A model generated the notes under the pieces. It was not told the origin of the DNA. It searched no databases and saw only the letters and a list, made by a program, of their open reading frames with translations. Source: Dyadobacter pollutisoli (GTDB taxonomy: Bacteria; Bacteroidota; Bacteroidia; Cytophagales; Spirosomataceae). Taken from it: a stretch of 64,000 nt of DNA. Shown here in pieces: positions 1-8,276 of this stretch (position 1 is its first letter; each line of letters opens with the position of its first letter). Both the position numbers and the translations under genes were made by a program. The stretch is from the NCBI RefSeq assembly GCF_026625565.1, contig NZ_CP112998.1, forward strand, positions 4,032,501 to 4,096,500, written 5' to 3'.

Positions 1-1
1 T

Positions 2-43
2 GTCTATTCCAATCTTCAAATTATTCATCCTGATTTTTTATGA
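2..43 (+). CDS. possible 3' end of an upstream gene (partial)
   Basis: A plus-strand frame is open from the window edge and ends in a TGA at 41-43 that overlaps the thiC start codon as ATGA. Such an overlap is typical of translationally coupled genes and would leave no room for a thiC promoter here. Only 13 codons are visible, and they do not end in the Gly-Gly of ThiS. The alternative is chance: the reverse strand also has an ATG at 28-26 that runs off the window. Confidence 0.25.
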   Translation, partial: VYSNLQIIHPDFL

Positions 44-1923
44 AAACTGAAAAAACACCTGAGGCCGGAGCGATCACGCGCACGCCTTTTCCCAATTCAA
101 GAAAAATATATGTAAAAGGTGAGATCCATGACATTTCCGTGGCGATGCGTGAAATTTCACTAACCGACACCCGGCACCACGGGCGGCTTGGCGCAGCTGA
201 GAAAAACGCTCCCGTTACAGTGTACGACACCAGCGGCCCATTCACTGATCCGAACATTGACATTGATGTAAAAAAAGGACTACCTGCGTTGAGGGCCGAA
301 TGGATCCGAAACCGACAGGATGTGGAAGAATTACCAGGTATTTCGTCGGCATACGGAAAGCAGCGCCTGTCTGATACCAGTCTCGACCATTTGCGCTTTG
401 CTCACATTAGCAAGCCGCTTCGTGCATTGCCGGGCCAAAATGTATCGCAATTGCATTATGCGAAAAAAGGCATCATTACAGCCGAAATGGAGTACATCGC
501 GATCCGTGAAAACCAGCGCATTGACCAGCAAATGGCCGAATTGAATGGAAAGGCGGGAACTCTAGGCCACCAGCACGCAGGACATAGCTTTGGCGCCAAC
601 ACGCCGAAAGGCCACATTACCCCGGAATTTGTAAGGCAGGAAATAGCAGCAGGCCGGGCCGTACTACCCAATAACATTAACCACCCCGAAAGCGAGCCCA
701 TGATCATCGGGAGAAATTTTCTGGTGAAAATCAATGCTAACATCGGCAATTCGGCTGTTTCGTCTTCCATTGAAGAGGAAGTTGAAAAAGCAGTGTGGGC
801 ATGTCGCTGGGGTGCGGATACCATTATGGATCTTTCGACGGGTAAAAATATCCATGAAACCCGTGAATGGATCATCAGAAATTCGCCTGTTCCCATTGGT
901 ACCGTGCCTATTTATCAGGCATTGGAAAAAGTAAATGGCAAAGCAGAAGATCTCACCTGGGAGCTTTTCCGTGATACATTGATCGAGCAGGCTGAGCAGG
1001 GCGTGGATTACTTCACGATCCACGCCGGGGTATTGCTACGGTACATTCCGCTTACTGCCAAGCGCATTACTGGAATTGTGTCGCGTGGTGGTTCCATTAT
1101 GGCTAAATGGTGCCTGGCCCATCACAAGGAAAACTTCCTTTACACGCATTTTGAAGACATTTGCGAGATTATGAAGGCTTATGATGTAGCGTTTTCGCTC
1201 GGCGACGGCTTGCGTCCCGGCAGTATCGCCGATGCCAATGATGCCGCCCAATTTGCGGAGCTGGAAACATTGGGAGAGCTGACCAAAATCGCCTGGAAAC
1301 ATGACATTCAGACCATTATTGAAGGTCCCGGCCACGTACCGATGCACCTGATCAAAGAGAATATGGAAAAGCAGCTGGAACATTGCCAGGAAGCGCCGTT
1401 TTACACATTGGGACCATTAACGACGGACATTGCACCTGGTTATGACCACATTACCTCGGCAATTGGCGCGGCAATGATCGGCTGGTTTGGTACTGCGATG
1501 CTGTGTTATGTAACGCCGAAGGAGCATTTGGGGCTACCAAACAAAAAAGACGTAAAAGACGGCGTGATCACCTATAAGATTGCCGCCCACGCAGCCGACC
1601 TGGCCAAAGGACATCCGGGAGCCCAGTACCGTGACAATGCATTGAGCAAAGCGAGGTTCGAATTCCGGTGGGAAGACCAGTTCAATCTTTCGCTTGATCC
1701 TGACACTGCCAAAGAATTCCATGATGAGACGTTACCGGCCGAAGGAGCTAAAATTGCGCATTTCTGCTCTATGTGCGGCCCGAATTTCTGTTCGATGAAA
1801 ATCACACAGGACGTACGGGAGTATGCGGAATCCAATGGTTTCGGTGAAGAAGAAGCCATTTCAGAAGGTATGCTGGCGAAATCAAGGGAGTTTACGAGCA
1901 AGGGCAGCGAAATTTATTTATAA
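40..1923 (+). CDS. thiC: phosphomethylpyrimidine synthase ThiC
   Basis: ThiC converts aminoimidazole ribotide into hydroxymethylpyrimidine phosphate, the pyrimidine half of thiamine, by radical SAM chemistry in the cytoplasm. The protein is 627 residues, the usual length with the N-terminal ThiC-associated region. The C-terminal motif CSMCGPNFCSM at residues 576-586 carries the three cysteines (576, 579, 584) that bind the 4Fe-4S cluster. It is the first complete gene of the thiamine operon: the stop at 1921-1923 is followed two bases later by the next start. No TPP riboswitch is visible in the 39 bases before the gene; if one exists it lies outside the window. Confidence 0.98.
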   Translation: MKTEKTPEAGAITRTPFPNSRKIYVKGEIHDISVAMREISLTDTRHHGRLGAAEKNAPVTVYDTSGPFTDPNIDIDVKKGLPALRAEWIRNRQDVEELPGISSAYGKQRLSDTSLDHLRFAHISKPLRALPGQNVSQLHYAKKGIITAEMEYIAIRENQRIDQQMAELNGKAGTLGHQHAGHSFGANTPKGHITPEFVRQEIAAGRAVLPNNINHPESEPMIIGRNFLVKINANIGNSAVSSSIEEEVEKAVWACRWGADTIMDLSTGKNIHETREWIIRNSPVPIGTVPIYQALEKVNGKAEDLTWELFRDTLIEQAEQGVDYFTIHAGVLLRYIPLTAKRITGIVSRGGSIMAKWCLAHHKENFLYTHFEDICEIMKAYDVAFSLGDGLRPGSIADANDAAQFAELETLGELTKIAWKHDIQTIIEGPGHVPMHLIKENMEKQLEHCQEAPFYTLGPLTTDIAPGYDHITSAIGAAMIGWFGTAMLCYVTPKEHLGLPNKKDVKDGVITYKIAAHAADLAKGHPGAQYRDNALSKARFEFRWEDQFNLSLDPDTAKEFHDETLPAEGAKIAHFCSMCGPNFCSMKITQDVREYAESNGFGEEEAISEGMLAKSREFTSKGSEIYL

Positions 1924-1925
1924 AA

Positions 1926-3482
1926 ATGAAATTAATCGTGATATCGCATCCGGGTGGAAGCCCGGGTGCGCCCCCCGGATCGCTGCGGGATGAAGCTGGC
2001 CTGATCAATAAGTTATTTGAAAATGGCCTGCAAATTCTGCATCTGCGAAAGCCGGACAGTACCAGGGAGCAGGTTAAAAAATTGCTTAGTGAAATAGACC
2101 AAAAGTACCACAGTCGCATCAGTTTGCATCAATACCATTGCCTGGCGGAAGAATTTGGCATTTTCCGACTGCATTTTACGGAAAAAGAGCGGGCGGCAAC
2201 GTCATGGGATGATTTTCAGATGATGCGAAAAAGAGGCTTTACGCTGAGTACATCGATCCATGATATAGAACAACTTGACACGTTGTCAAGTTGTTTTTCC
2301 TACGCCTTTTTCGGGCCGGTATTTGACAGTATATCAAAAAAGGGATACCACGGCGTGGTGAACAATAACTTCAAATTGACCAAAAAACCGGTTAATCTGA
2401 TCGCACTCGGCGGTATTGGCACTTCTAACCTTGAAAACATTCAGGCGATGAACTTTGATGGTGCGGCTATACTTGGTGCGCTTTGGGAACAGCCGGAAGA
2501 TGCTGTCATCAACTTCCGTAGGTTATCACAACTGCTTGTACCAGAGTCGTCAGCGGGTCGCTCCGGGTTAAAACCCGGAGACGGGGATATGGTGGCTCTC
2601 TCGCCTTCCCCCAGGTTGAAACCTGGGATTGATGAGAGGCGGGCTGATGCCGATGGGTATCGGTCTGGATATCATGACATATGCGGTCCTGGTTGCACGT
2701 CGCCAGGAGGAGACGATCGGGTACACATCCCTAACCCTCAAGATCAGCAGAGTCAGAGACCTAACCCCAGGTTTCGACCTGGGGCTCACAACATGCGCGC
2801 TCCTAGCCAAGAGCCCCAAAACACCGCATATGGCTTTAGCCAAAGCAAAGACCTCGATACGATAGCGAAACTACACTTCATATCCAGCCAAAAGAGTGGC
2901 CTCTCACACTTGCAAAGTATTCAAAAAGCGCTCGATGCCGGGTGCAAATGGATACAGCTGCGGGTGAAAAACCAGTCGGAGGAGGATGTCTTGCCCCTCG
3001 CGCTGAAGGCCAAAAAGCTGTGTGACGGCTACAATGCCAAACTGATCATCAATGATTTTCCATTGATAGCCAAGGAAGTGCGCGCTTACGGATTGCACCT
3101 TGGGTTGTCGGACATGAAAATCCCACAAGCCAGAAAGATCGTTGGAAATGAAATGATCGTCGGAGGAACTGCCAATACATTTGAAGATATTATTTTGAGG
3201 ATCAACGAGGGCGCCGATTACGTCGGTCTTGGCCCTTACCGGTTCACTACTACGAAGCAGAATCTCAGCCCGATACTAGGTTTGGAAGGCTATCAAAAAT
3301 TGATGGACAGATTGGCAAAAGCAGGTCATCACACTCCAATTATAGCGATTGGAGGGATTGTACCGGATGACATTGCCACTCTGAAAAATACAGGTGTACA
3401 CGGAGTAGCCATGTCCTCGGCTTTGCTACAATCCGCTGATATCAAAGAAACTGTAAGCAAAATCAAGTCAACATTATGCTGA
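1926..3482 (+). CDS. thiE: fused TenI-like / thiamine-phosphate synthase with repeat-encoded linker
   Basis: This 518-residue frame joins two TMP-TenI barrels that are normally separate proteins of about 200 residues. Residues 1 to about 203 resemble TenI (thiazole tautomerase type), with GPVFDSISKKGYHG near 129-142 and LIALGGIG. Residues about 314-518 resemble ThiE, which joins pyrimidine and thiazole phosphates, with HLGLSDM, GLGPYRFTTTK near 433-443 and IAIGGI. The linker of about 110 residues (DNA about 2536-2865) is rich in Gly, Pro, Arg, Asp and Ser, resembles neither barrel, and is built on GC-rich palindromes. Another palindrome lies within codons 8-18, where the protein has extra GGSPGAPPGSL residues. 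An in-frame ATG at 2793 could start ThiE alone. thiD, often found between these genes in relatives, is absent. Whether the product is one chain, cleaved or re-initiated cannot be told. Confidence 0.85.
   Translation: MKLIVISHPGGSPGAPPGSLRDEAGLINKLFENGLQILHLRKPDSTREQVKKLLSEIDQKYHSRISLHQYHCLAEEFGIFRLHFTEKERAATSWDDFQMMRKRGFTLSTSIHDIEQLDTLSSCFSYAFFGPVFDSISKKGYHGVVNNNFKLTKKPVNLIALGGIGTSNLENIQAMNFDGAAILGALWEQPEDAVINFRRLSQLLVPESSAGRSGLKPGDGDMVALSPSPRLKPGIDERRADADGYRSGYHDICGPGCTSPGGDDRVHIPNPQDQQSQRPNPRFRPGAHNMRAPSQEPQNTAYGFSQSKDLDTIAKLHFISSQKSGLSHLQSIQKALDAGCKWIQLRVKNQSEEDVLPLALKAKKLCDGYNAKLIINDFPLIAKEVRAYGLHLGLSDMKIPQARKIVGNEMIVGGTANTFEDIILRINEGADYVGLGPYRFTTTKQNLSPILGLEGYQKLMDRLAKAGHHTPIIAIGGIVPDDIATLKNTGVHGVAMSSALLQSADIKETVSKIKSTLC
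1949..1980. repeat. GC-rich imperfect palindrome inside the thiE 5' coding region
   Basis: The outer arms ATCCGGGTGG (1949-1958) and CCCCCCGGAT (1971-1980) pair with one mismatch. An inner pair around CCGGG and CCCGG is nested inside. The element falls within codons 8-19 of the tenI-thiE frame and keeps it open. It resembles the three palindromes at 2561-2784 in GC content and CCGGG core. Confidence 0.65.
2561..2580. repeat. perfect palindrome 1 of the thiE linker
   Basis: Arms CTCCGGGTT (2561-2569) and AACCCGGAG (2572-2580) are perfectly complementary over 9 bp with a 2-base centre. The element is coding, inside the linker of the fused thiE gene. Confidence 0.85.
2610..2627. repeat. perfect palindrome 2 of the thiE linker
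   Basis: Arms CCCAGGTT (2610-2617) and AACCTGGG (2620-2627) are perfectly complementary with a GA centre. The layout matches palindrome 1 (GGGTT or AGGTT next to a 2-base centre), which suggests one repeat family. Confidence 0.85.
2765..2784. repeat. perfect palindrome 3 of the thiE linker
   Basis: Arms CCCCAGGT (2765-2772) and ACCTGGGG (2777-2784) are perfectly complementary around a TTCG tetraloop. The right arm overlaps a second inverted pair, GGGGCTC (2781-2787) with GAGCCCC (2811-2817). A further 10-bp pair, CATATGCGGT (2678-2687) with ACCGCATATG (2823-2832), encloses it, so the whole linker DNA is a nested set of inverted repeats. Confidence 0.85.
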
Positions 3483-4243
3483 AAATTGCAGATAAAGAAT
3501 TCCAATCCCGGTTGTTTACCGGCACCGGCAAGTTCAGTTCCTCGGACCTGATGGAAGAAGCTTTGCTCGCATCCGGTTCCGAGCTGGTCACCGTTGCGCT
3601 CCGTCGCGTAGACATGAATAATACGCAGGACGATATTCTGACGCATTTGAAACATGCACATATCCATTTGTTACCGAACACTTCGGGGGTTAGGAATGCA
3701 AAAGAAGCCGTTTTTGCGGCGCAACTGGCGAGGGAAGCATTGGAAACCAATTGGTTGAAACTGGAAATCCACCCTGATCCCAAGTATCTGATGCCTGATC
3801 CGATTGAGACACTGAAAGCTACCGAGGAACTCGCCAAACTCGGTTTCGTAATCCTGCCTTACATTCACGCTGACCCGGTACTGTGCAAACGTCTGGAAAA
3901 TGCAGGCGCCTCCGCGGTAATGCCGCTGGGATCGCCTATCGGAAGTAATAAAGGTTTAAAAACCATTGATTTTCTGGAAATTATCATTGAACAAAGTAAT
4001 GTACCGGTAGTAGTCGATGCCGGAATAGGCTCACCTTCTGACGCTGCCCTAGCCATGGAGATTGGCGCAGATGCGGTGCTGGTAAACACGGCCATCGCAG
4101 TCGCCGGTGACCCTGTGGCCATGGCGGCCGCATTCAAACTGGCCGTACAAGCCGGGCGAATGGCGTTTGAAGCCAGACTAGGAAATAAGGGAAATTTCGC
4201 CGCAGCCACCAGTCCTTTAACTGCCTTTTTAGATGAGTTTTAG
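3476..4243 (+). CDS. thiG: thiazole synthase ThiG
   Basis: ThiG builds the thiazole ring from deoxyxylulose phosphate, dehydroglycine (from ThiH) and sulfur carried on ThiS. The 255-residue TIM barrel is full length. The lysine that forms the Schiff base with the substrate is K95 in NWLKLEI; the phosphate-binding GSPIGSNKG and DAGIGSPSDA loops are present. The start ATG at 3476 lies inside the end of thiE (7-bp overlap, TTATGCTGA), which indicates translational coupling, and the 3' end overlaps thiH by 11 bp. Confidence 0.97.
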   Translation: MLKIADKEFQSRLFTGTGKFSSSDLMEEALLASGSELVTVALRRVDMNNTQDDILTHLKHAHIHLLPNTSGVRNAKEAVFAAQLAREALETNWLKLEIHPDPKYLMPDPIETLKATEELAKLGFVILPYIHADPVLCKRLENAGASAVMPLGSPIGSNKGLKTIDFLEIIIEQSNVPVVVDAGIGSPSDAALAMEIGADAVLVNTAIAVAGDPVAMAAAFKLAVQAGRMAFEARLGNKGNFAAATSPLTAFLDEF

Positions 4244-5342
4244 AGCACAATTTGAACTTCACGACTGGAATGAGGTGAAGCAGAGTATTTATTCCAAAAC
4301 CTCTGCGGACGTAGAAACGGCACTTCATGTGTCAAAACGGACATTGGAGGATTTTAAAGCATTGATTTCCCCTGCGGCATCGCGATACCTGGAACCGATG
4401 GCACGGCTGAGCCGCGAGCTGACGCAAAAAAGGTTTGGCAAAACCATCCAGATGTACATTCCGCTATACCTGTCCAATGAATGTACCAATATTTGTACCT
4501 ACTGCGGGTTTAGTCTTGACAACAAAGTGCGGCGGCGGACACTGAATGCTGACGAGATATTGAAAGAAGTAGAAGTGATCAAAAGCCTTGGTTATGAGCA
4601 TGTTTTGCTAGTTACCGGTGAGGCCAACCAAACCGTCCACGTTGATTATTTCAAAAAAGCATTGGACCTGATCCGCCCACATTTCGCCCAGGTTTCAATG
4701 GAAGTGCAGCCATTGAATCAGGATGAATATGAGCAGCTGATTCCACTGGGGCTGCATTCGGTACTGATTTATCAGGAAACTTACCATCAGGAGGATTATA
4801 GAAAACATCATCCTAAAGGCAAAAAGTCAAATTTTAACTATCGGCTGGAAACACCGGACCGGCTGGGCCGGGCGGGAATTTACAAAATGGGGCTCGGCGT
4901 GCTCATCGGCCTGGAAGACTGGCGTACCGACAGTTTTTTTACTGCCTTACATTTAAATTACCTCGAACGAACCTACTGGCAAACGCGTTATAGCTTATCA
5001 TTTCCACGGCTGCGGCCATTTTCCGGCGGACTGGAACCGAAGGTGGAAATGACGGACAAGGAACTGGTGCAGCTGATATGTGCCTACCGGATTATGAATG
5101 AGGAAGTGGAAATATCGCTGTCGACGCGAGAATCTGAAAAATTCCGCAACCATTGCATTCAGCTTGGCGTGACTTCGATCAGCGCCGGTTCCAAGACAAA
5201 CCCGGGTGGCTATGCGGTAGAACCAGATTCATTGGAACAATTTGAGATTTCGGACGAACGCAGCCCGGCCCAGATTGCAGAAATGATCCGAATGGGCGGC
5301 TATGAGCCGGTCTGGAAAGATTGGGACAATGTTTTTGTTTGA
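4233..5342 (+). CDS. thiH: 2-iminoacetate synthase ThiH
   Basis: ThiH is a radical SAM lyase that cleaves tyrosine to give dehydroglycine for ThiG, the route used by organisms that rely on ThiH and not the oxidase ThiO. The protein is 369 residues. The radical SAM motif is C84-x3-C88-x2-C91 within ECTNICTYCGF, and the C-terminal biotin-and-thiamin-synthesis-associated region is present (SISAGSKTNPGGY). The start overlaps thiG by 11 bp, so the two partners are co-translated. Confidence 0.97.
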   Translation: MSFRAQFELHDWNEVKQSIYSKTSADVETALHVSKRTLEDFKALISPAASRYLEPMARLSRELTQKRFGKTIQMYIPLYLSNECTNICTYCGFSLDNKVRRRTLNADEILKEVEVIKSLGYEHVLLVTGEANQTVHVDYFKKALDLIRPHFAQVSMEVQPLNQDEYEQLIPLGLHSVLIYQETYHQEDYRKHHPKGKKSNFNYRLETPDRLGRAGIYKMGLGVLIGLEDWRTDSFFTALHLNYLERTYWQTRYSLSFPRLRPFSGGLEPKVEMTDKELVQLICAYRIMNEEVEISLSTRESEKFRNHCIQLGVTSISAGSKTNPGGYAVEPDSLEQFEISDERSPAQIAEMIRMGGYEPVWKDWDNVFV

Positions 5343-5381
5343 AAAGAAATTGATAGATTCGTTAACAGATATTTCAAAACC

Positions 5382-6422
5382 ATGTTGGAGCCACAGGAAC
5401 GCAAACGATACAGCCGGCAAATCCTGCTTCCCGAGGTCGGTTTGGTCGGGCAGGAGAAATTAAAGGCCGCCAAAGTGCTGGTGATCGGCGCAGGCGGATT
5501 GGGCTGTCCGGTGCTGCAATACCTGGCTGCGGCGGGAGCTGGTCACATTGGAATTGTGGATGACGATACCGTGGATGTTACGAATCTACACCGTCAGATT
5601 CTTTATAATCACAATGATGTTGGTAAAAACAAAGCCGTTACCGCTGCTGAAAAGCTTTCGCTCCTCAATCCTTTCATCAACATTGTTCCTTATCCCGTAA
5701 GAATTAGTGAAAACAATGCTTCTGAAATAATTTCAGGGTACGACCTTGTGATCGACGGCTCGGACAATTTCCCGACCCGTTATCTGGTCAATGATTTTTG
5801 TGTGACATTAAATAAGCCACTCGTTTTCGGCTCCATACTACGTTTTGAAGGTCAGGTTTCCGTTTTCAATTACCAGGGCGGGCCGGATTACCGCAGTCTT
5901 TTTCCAGATGCGGAAGAAGGAGATAACTGTGCGGAGGCCGGGGTGATAGGGATACTGCCGGGGATCGTGGGTACTTATATGACAAATGAGGCGATCAAAA
6001 TTATTTGTGAAATTGGCGAGACACTTTCCGGTAAGCTCATGGTGATCAATGCATTGACCAATGCGACATCCGTCTTTCAATTTTCACATGCGACTGCGCC
6101 AGCTCGAAAGGCGGAACCAAAAAAAGAGGTACCTGCCGTTCAGGAATTGGAGGAGATTTCCTATGAAGAATTTGAAAATATTCAGCAAACTTCCCCCGAT
6201 CAAATTCATTTGGTTGACGTTCGGGAGTACAATGAGTTTGAAGCGGACAATTTTGGTGGTGTGAACATTCCGTTGTCCGAAATTCCTGAAAGCATTGCTG
6301 ATTTCCCGAAAGACAAAATCATTGTTTTTTATTGTCAAAGTGGCAAAAGAAGCATGCAGGCAGCGAAGTTACTTTTGCAAAGCGGTTTCAATGGCCGTAG
6401 TTTTTGGGCACAACACTGGTAA
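5382..6422 (+). CDS. thiF: ThiF/MoeB-type E1-like adenylyltransferase with C-terminal rhodanese domain
   Basis: The protein should activate the C-terminus of ThiS by adenylation and pass sulfur to it. Residues 1 to about 230 form the E1-like fold with GAGGLG near 36-41, the R-Q-I-L arm and the DGSDNFPTR loop; C183 in DNCAEAGV matches the crossover-loop cysteine of MoeB/ThiF. A rhodanese domain covers about 255-346, with the persulfide cysteine C318 in FYCQSGKR. Odd points: the paired CxxC zinc ligands of MoeB-type enzymes are absent (YRSLFPDAEE stands where CxxC is usual), and the rhodanese tail ends in an unusual FWAQHW and lacks the common GG...W ending. It is the last thi gene, 39 bp after thiH. 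Confidence 0.93.
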   Translation: MLEPQERKRYSRQILLPEVGLVGQEKLKAAKVLVIGAGGLGCPVLQYLAAAGAGHIGIVDDDTVDVTNLHRQILYNHNDVGKNKAVTAAEKLSLLNPFINIVPYPVRISENNASEIISGYDLVIDGSDNFPTRYLVNDFCVTLNKPLVFGSILRFEGQVSVFNYQGGPDYRSLFPDAEEGDNCAEAGVIGILPGIVGTYMTNEAIKIICEIGETLSGKLMVINALTNATSVFQFSHATAPARKAEPKKEVPAVQELEEISYEEFENIQQTSPDQIHLVDVREYNEFEADNFGGVNIPLSEIPESIADFPKDKIIVFYCQSGKRSMQAAKLLLQSGFNGRSFWAQHW

Positions 6423-6445
6423 ATTTTTAGTTTAAGAAGAGGATT

Positions 6446-7249
6446 ATGCAGGTAAAATCAACCCCTATCCTTTCCGGAATTGTCAAGCATTTTCTAATTC
6501 TTGAAAATGACAGCAGCCTGATGCTGCGCATATTTTCGGACGGAAATACGGGAATGGTTTTCAACAATGGAGACCCGCTTTACCGGCAGGAATGTTACGC
6601 TGCGGCCCCGGAAGCATTACCCCAAAGTTTTATCTACGGCCAGCTTGACGTATTTCAGAATGTAATTTCAACTGGAAAAATCAAATTACTGATAGCCGTT
6701 CTTCATCCGTACGGGGCATCTGCATTGTTGCGGATACCCGCTTTCGAGCTGAAAAACCAGATCATTGATACGAATACTTTTCCGTTTCTGAGGTCTGAAT
6801 CGGTTTTAGATCAAATGCATGACTGTACCCCGCTCGACAAGGTCCGTACCGTCGAAAACTTCCTAATATCAGCGCTGCACAAGCCAATATTGAACAATGC
6901 ATTGGCCACCAAAGCTATACAACTGATAGACGAACACCACGGCGGCATGCCAGTTGTTCGCCTGGCTTCAATGTTGAATGTGCATGAAAGGCAGCTTCAA
7001 AGGGTTTTTGAAGAGCACATCGGCGTGACACCCAAGAGGTACTCAGGCATTGCCAGAATACAGTATTTCCTAAAATTACTGCGAAACAGATCTTCGGAAA
7101 CAACACTCACAGATGCGCTGTACACCAGCGGATTTTACGATCCAGCACATCTCAACAGGGAATTGAAAAGCCTTTCGGGATTGACGCCAGGCCAATATAT
7201 GAACGGTAGTAACCTCCTCGCTGCCAACCTTATCCGGTTGTCTCAATAA
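6446..7249 (+). CDS. AraC-family transcriptional regulator
   Basis: A 267-residue regulator. The first ~130 residues resemble the cupin-like N-terminal domain common in Bacteroidota AraC proteins (DUF6597 type), and about 165-262 form the double helix-turn-helix, with ASMLNVHERQLQRVFEEHIG and the closing SGFYDPAHLNRELKSLSGLTPGQY. It starts 23 bp after thiF behind a purine-rich AAGAGG that may act as a ribosome binding site. No separate promoter is obvious, so it may be co-transcribed with the thi genes, but the following hydrolase is an equally plausible target. The effector is unknown. Confidence 0.9.
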   Translation: MQVKSTPILSGIVKHFLILENDSSLMLRIFSDGNTGMVFNNGDPLYRQECYAAAPEALPQSFIYGQLDVFQNVISTGKIKLLIAVLHPYGASALLRIPAFELKNQIIDTNTFPFLRSESVLDQMHDCTPLDKVRTVENFLISALHKPILNNALATKAIQLIDEHHGGMPVVRLASMLNVHERQLQRVFEEHIGVTPKRYSGIARIQYFLKLLRNRSSETTLTDALYTSGFYDPAHLNRELKSLSGLTPGQYMNGSNLLAANLIRLSQ

Positions 7250-7299
7250 TCAACCGTAATTTGTCGGGTTTGTACAATAGCGATCATTCGATAGGAGCT

Positions 7300-7307
7300 T
7301 ATTTTTG
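7300..7307 (+). promoter_or_regulatory. candidate -7 element of the nitrilase gene
   Basis: TATTTTTG matches the Bacteroidota -7 consensus TAnnTTTG and lies 16 bases before the ATG. A TTTG at 7269-7272 is too far (27 bases) to be a convincing -33. Confidence 0.4.
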
Positions 7308-7323
7308 ACAAAAAAACTAAGCT

Positions 7324-8265
7324 ATGGAAAACATTAAAATTGCGACTGCCCAGTTCGAGAACAGGAGCGGCGACAAAGATTATAATCTACAAATCATTGA
7401 TCAGCTCGCGGGAGAAGCCGCATTGAAAGGCGCCAAGGCCATTGCATTTCACGAATGTTCCATTACCGGGTACACCTTCGCCAGAAATCTTTCAAAGCAC
7501 CAAATGCTTGACATTTCGGAACTCATTCCCGACGGGCCGAGCATTCAAAAACTCCAAAGCATTGCAGCCAAACATAATATCGCCATTCTCGCGGGCCTGT
7601 TTGAAAAAGATTCAAATGACAAATTATATAAAGCCTACGTCTGTGTCGATAAAACCGGACTGATCGCAAAGTACCGCAAGCTTCATCCGTTTATTAATCC
7701 GCACCTGACTCCCGGCGACAAATACGTCGTTTTCGACCTCTATGGCTGGAAATGCGGCATTTTGATTTGTTACGATAACAACATTATCGAGAATGTGCGT
7801 GCGACAAAATTACTTGGCGCCGACATTATCTTTATGCCTCACGTAACCATGTGTACGCCTTCTACCCGACCAGGCGCAGGATTCGTTGATCCCGCATTAT
7901 GGCATAATCGCGCCGCCGATCCTACCTCGCTCCGTCAGGAATTTGATGGCTTGAAAGGCCGTGCATGGCTGATGAAATGGCTGCCAGCCCGGGCTTATGA
8001 CAATGCTATTTATGCGGTTTTCTCCAATCCGATCGGTATGGACGATGATCAGTTAAAAAATGGCTGCTCTATGATCCTGGATCCCTTCGGAGACATCATT
8101 GCAGAATGCCGGGAGCTGGGCAATAACATCGCCATAGCCACTTTCACGCCCGAAAAACTCCAACAAGCCGGCGGTCACCGCTACCTGCAAGCCCGCCGCC
8201 CAGAATTGTATGGAAAAATTATTGGGAAGGAACATATTTCGGAGCAACGGGTGATTTGGCTGTAA
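7324..8265 (+). CDS. carbon-nitrogen (nitrilase superfamily) hydrolase
   Basis: A 313-residue amidase of the nitrilase superfamily with the full catalytic triad: E44 in FHECSITGY, K119 in KYRKLHPF and C149 in LICYDNN. Such enzymes hydrolyse non-peptide C-N bonds, commonly amides or N-carbamoyl compounds; the substrate cannot be read from the sequence. It directly follows the AraC gene with a 74-bp gap holding a -7 element, so regulator and enzyme may form a small unit. No signal peptide is visible, so it should be cytoplasmic. Confidence 0.92.
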   Translation: MENIKIATAQFENRSGDKDYNLQIIDQLAGEAALKGAKAIAFHECSITGYTFARNLSKHQMLDISELIPDGPSIQKLQSIAAKHNIAILAGLFEKDSNDKLYKAYVCVDKTGLIAKYRKLHPFINPHLTPGDKYVVFDLYGWKCGILICYDNNIIENVRATKLLGADIIFMPHVTMCTPSTRPGAGFVDPALWHNRAADPTSLRQEFDGLKGRAWLMKWLPARAYDNAIYAVFSNPIGMDDDQLKNGCSMILDPFGDIIAECRELGNNIAIATFTPEKLQQAGGHRYLQARRPELYGKIIGKEHISEQRVIWL

Positions 8266-8276
8266 CCGTAAAAACC

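Noticed and set aside
1..39. TPP riboswitch upstream of thiC
   Set aside because: The 39 bases available hold none of the conserved riboswitch segments and are far too short.
1650..1680. tRNA-like GGTTCGAATTCC
   Set aside because: It is in the thiC coding region and no cloverleaf arms flank it; no tRNA was seen anywhere in the window.
2568..2843. Minus-strand gene of 91 codons inside thiE
   Set aside because: Its length comes from the multi-frame-open repeat linker; it has no start signal or recognisable family.
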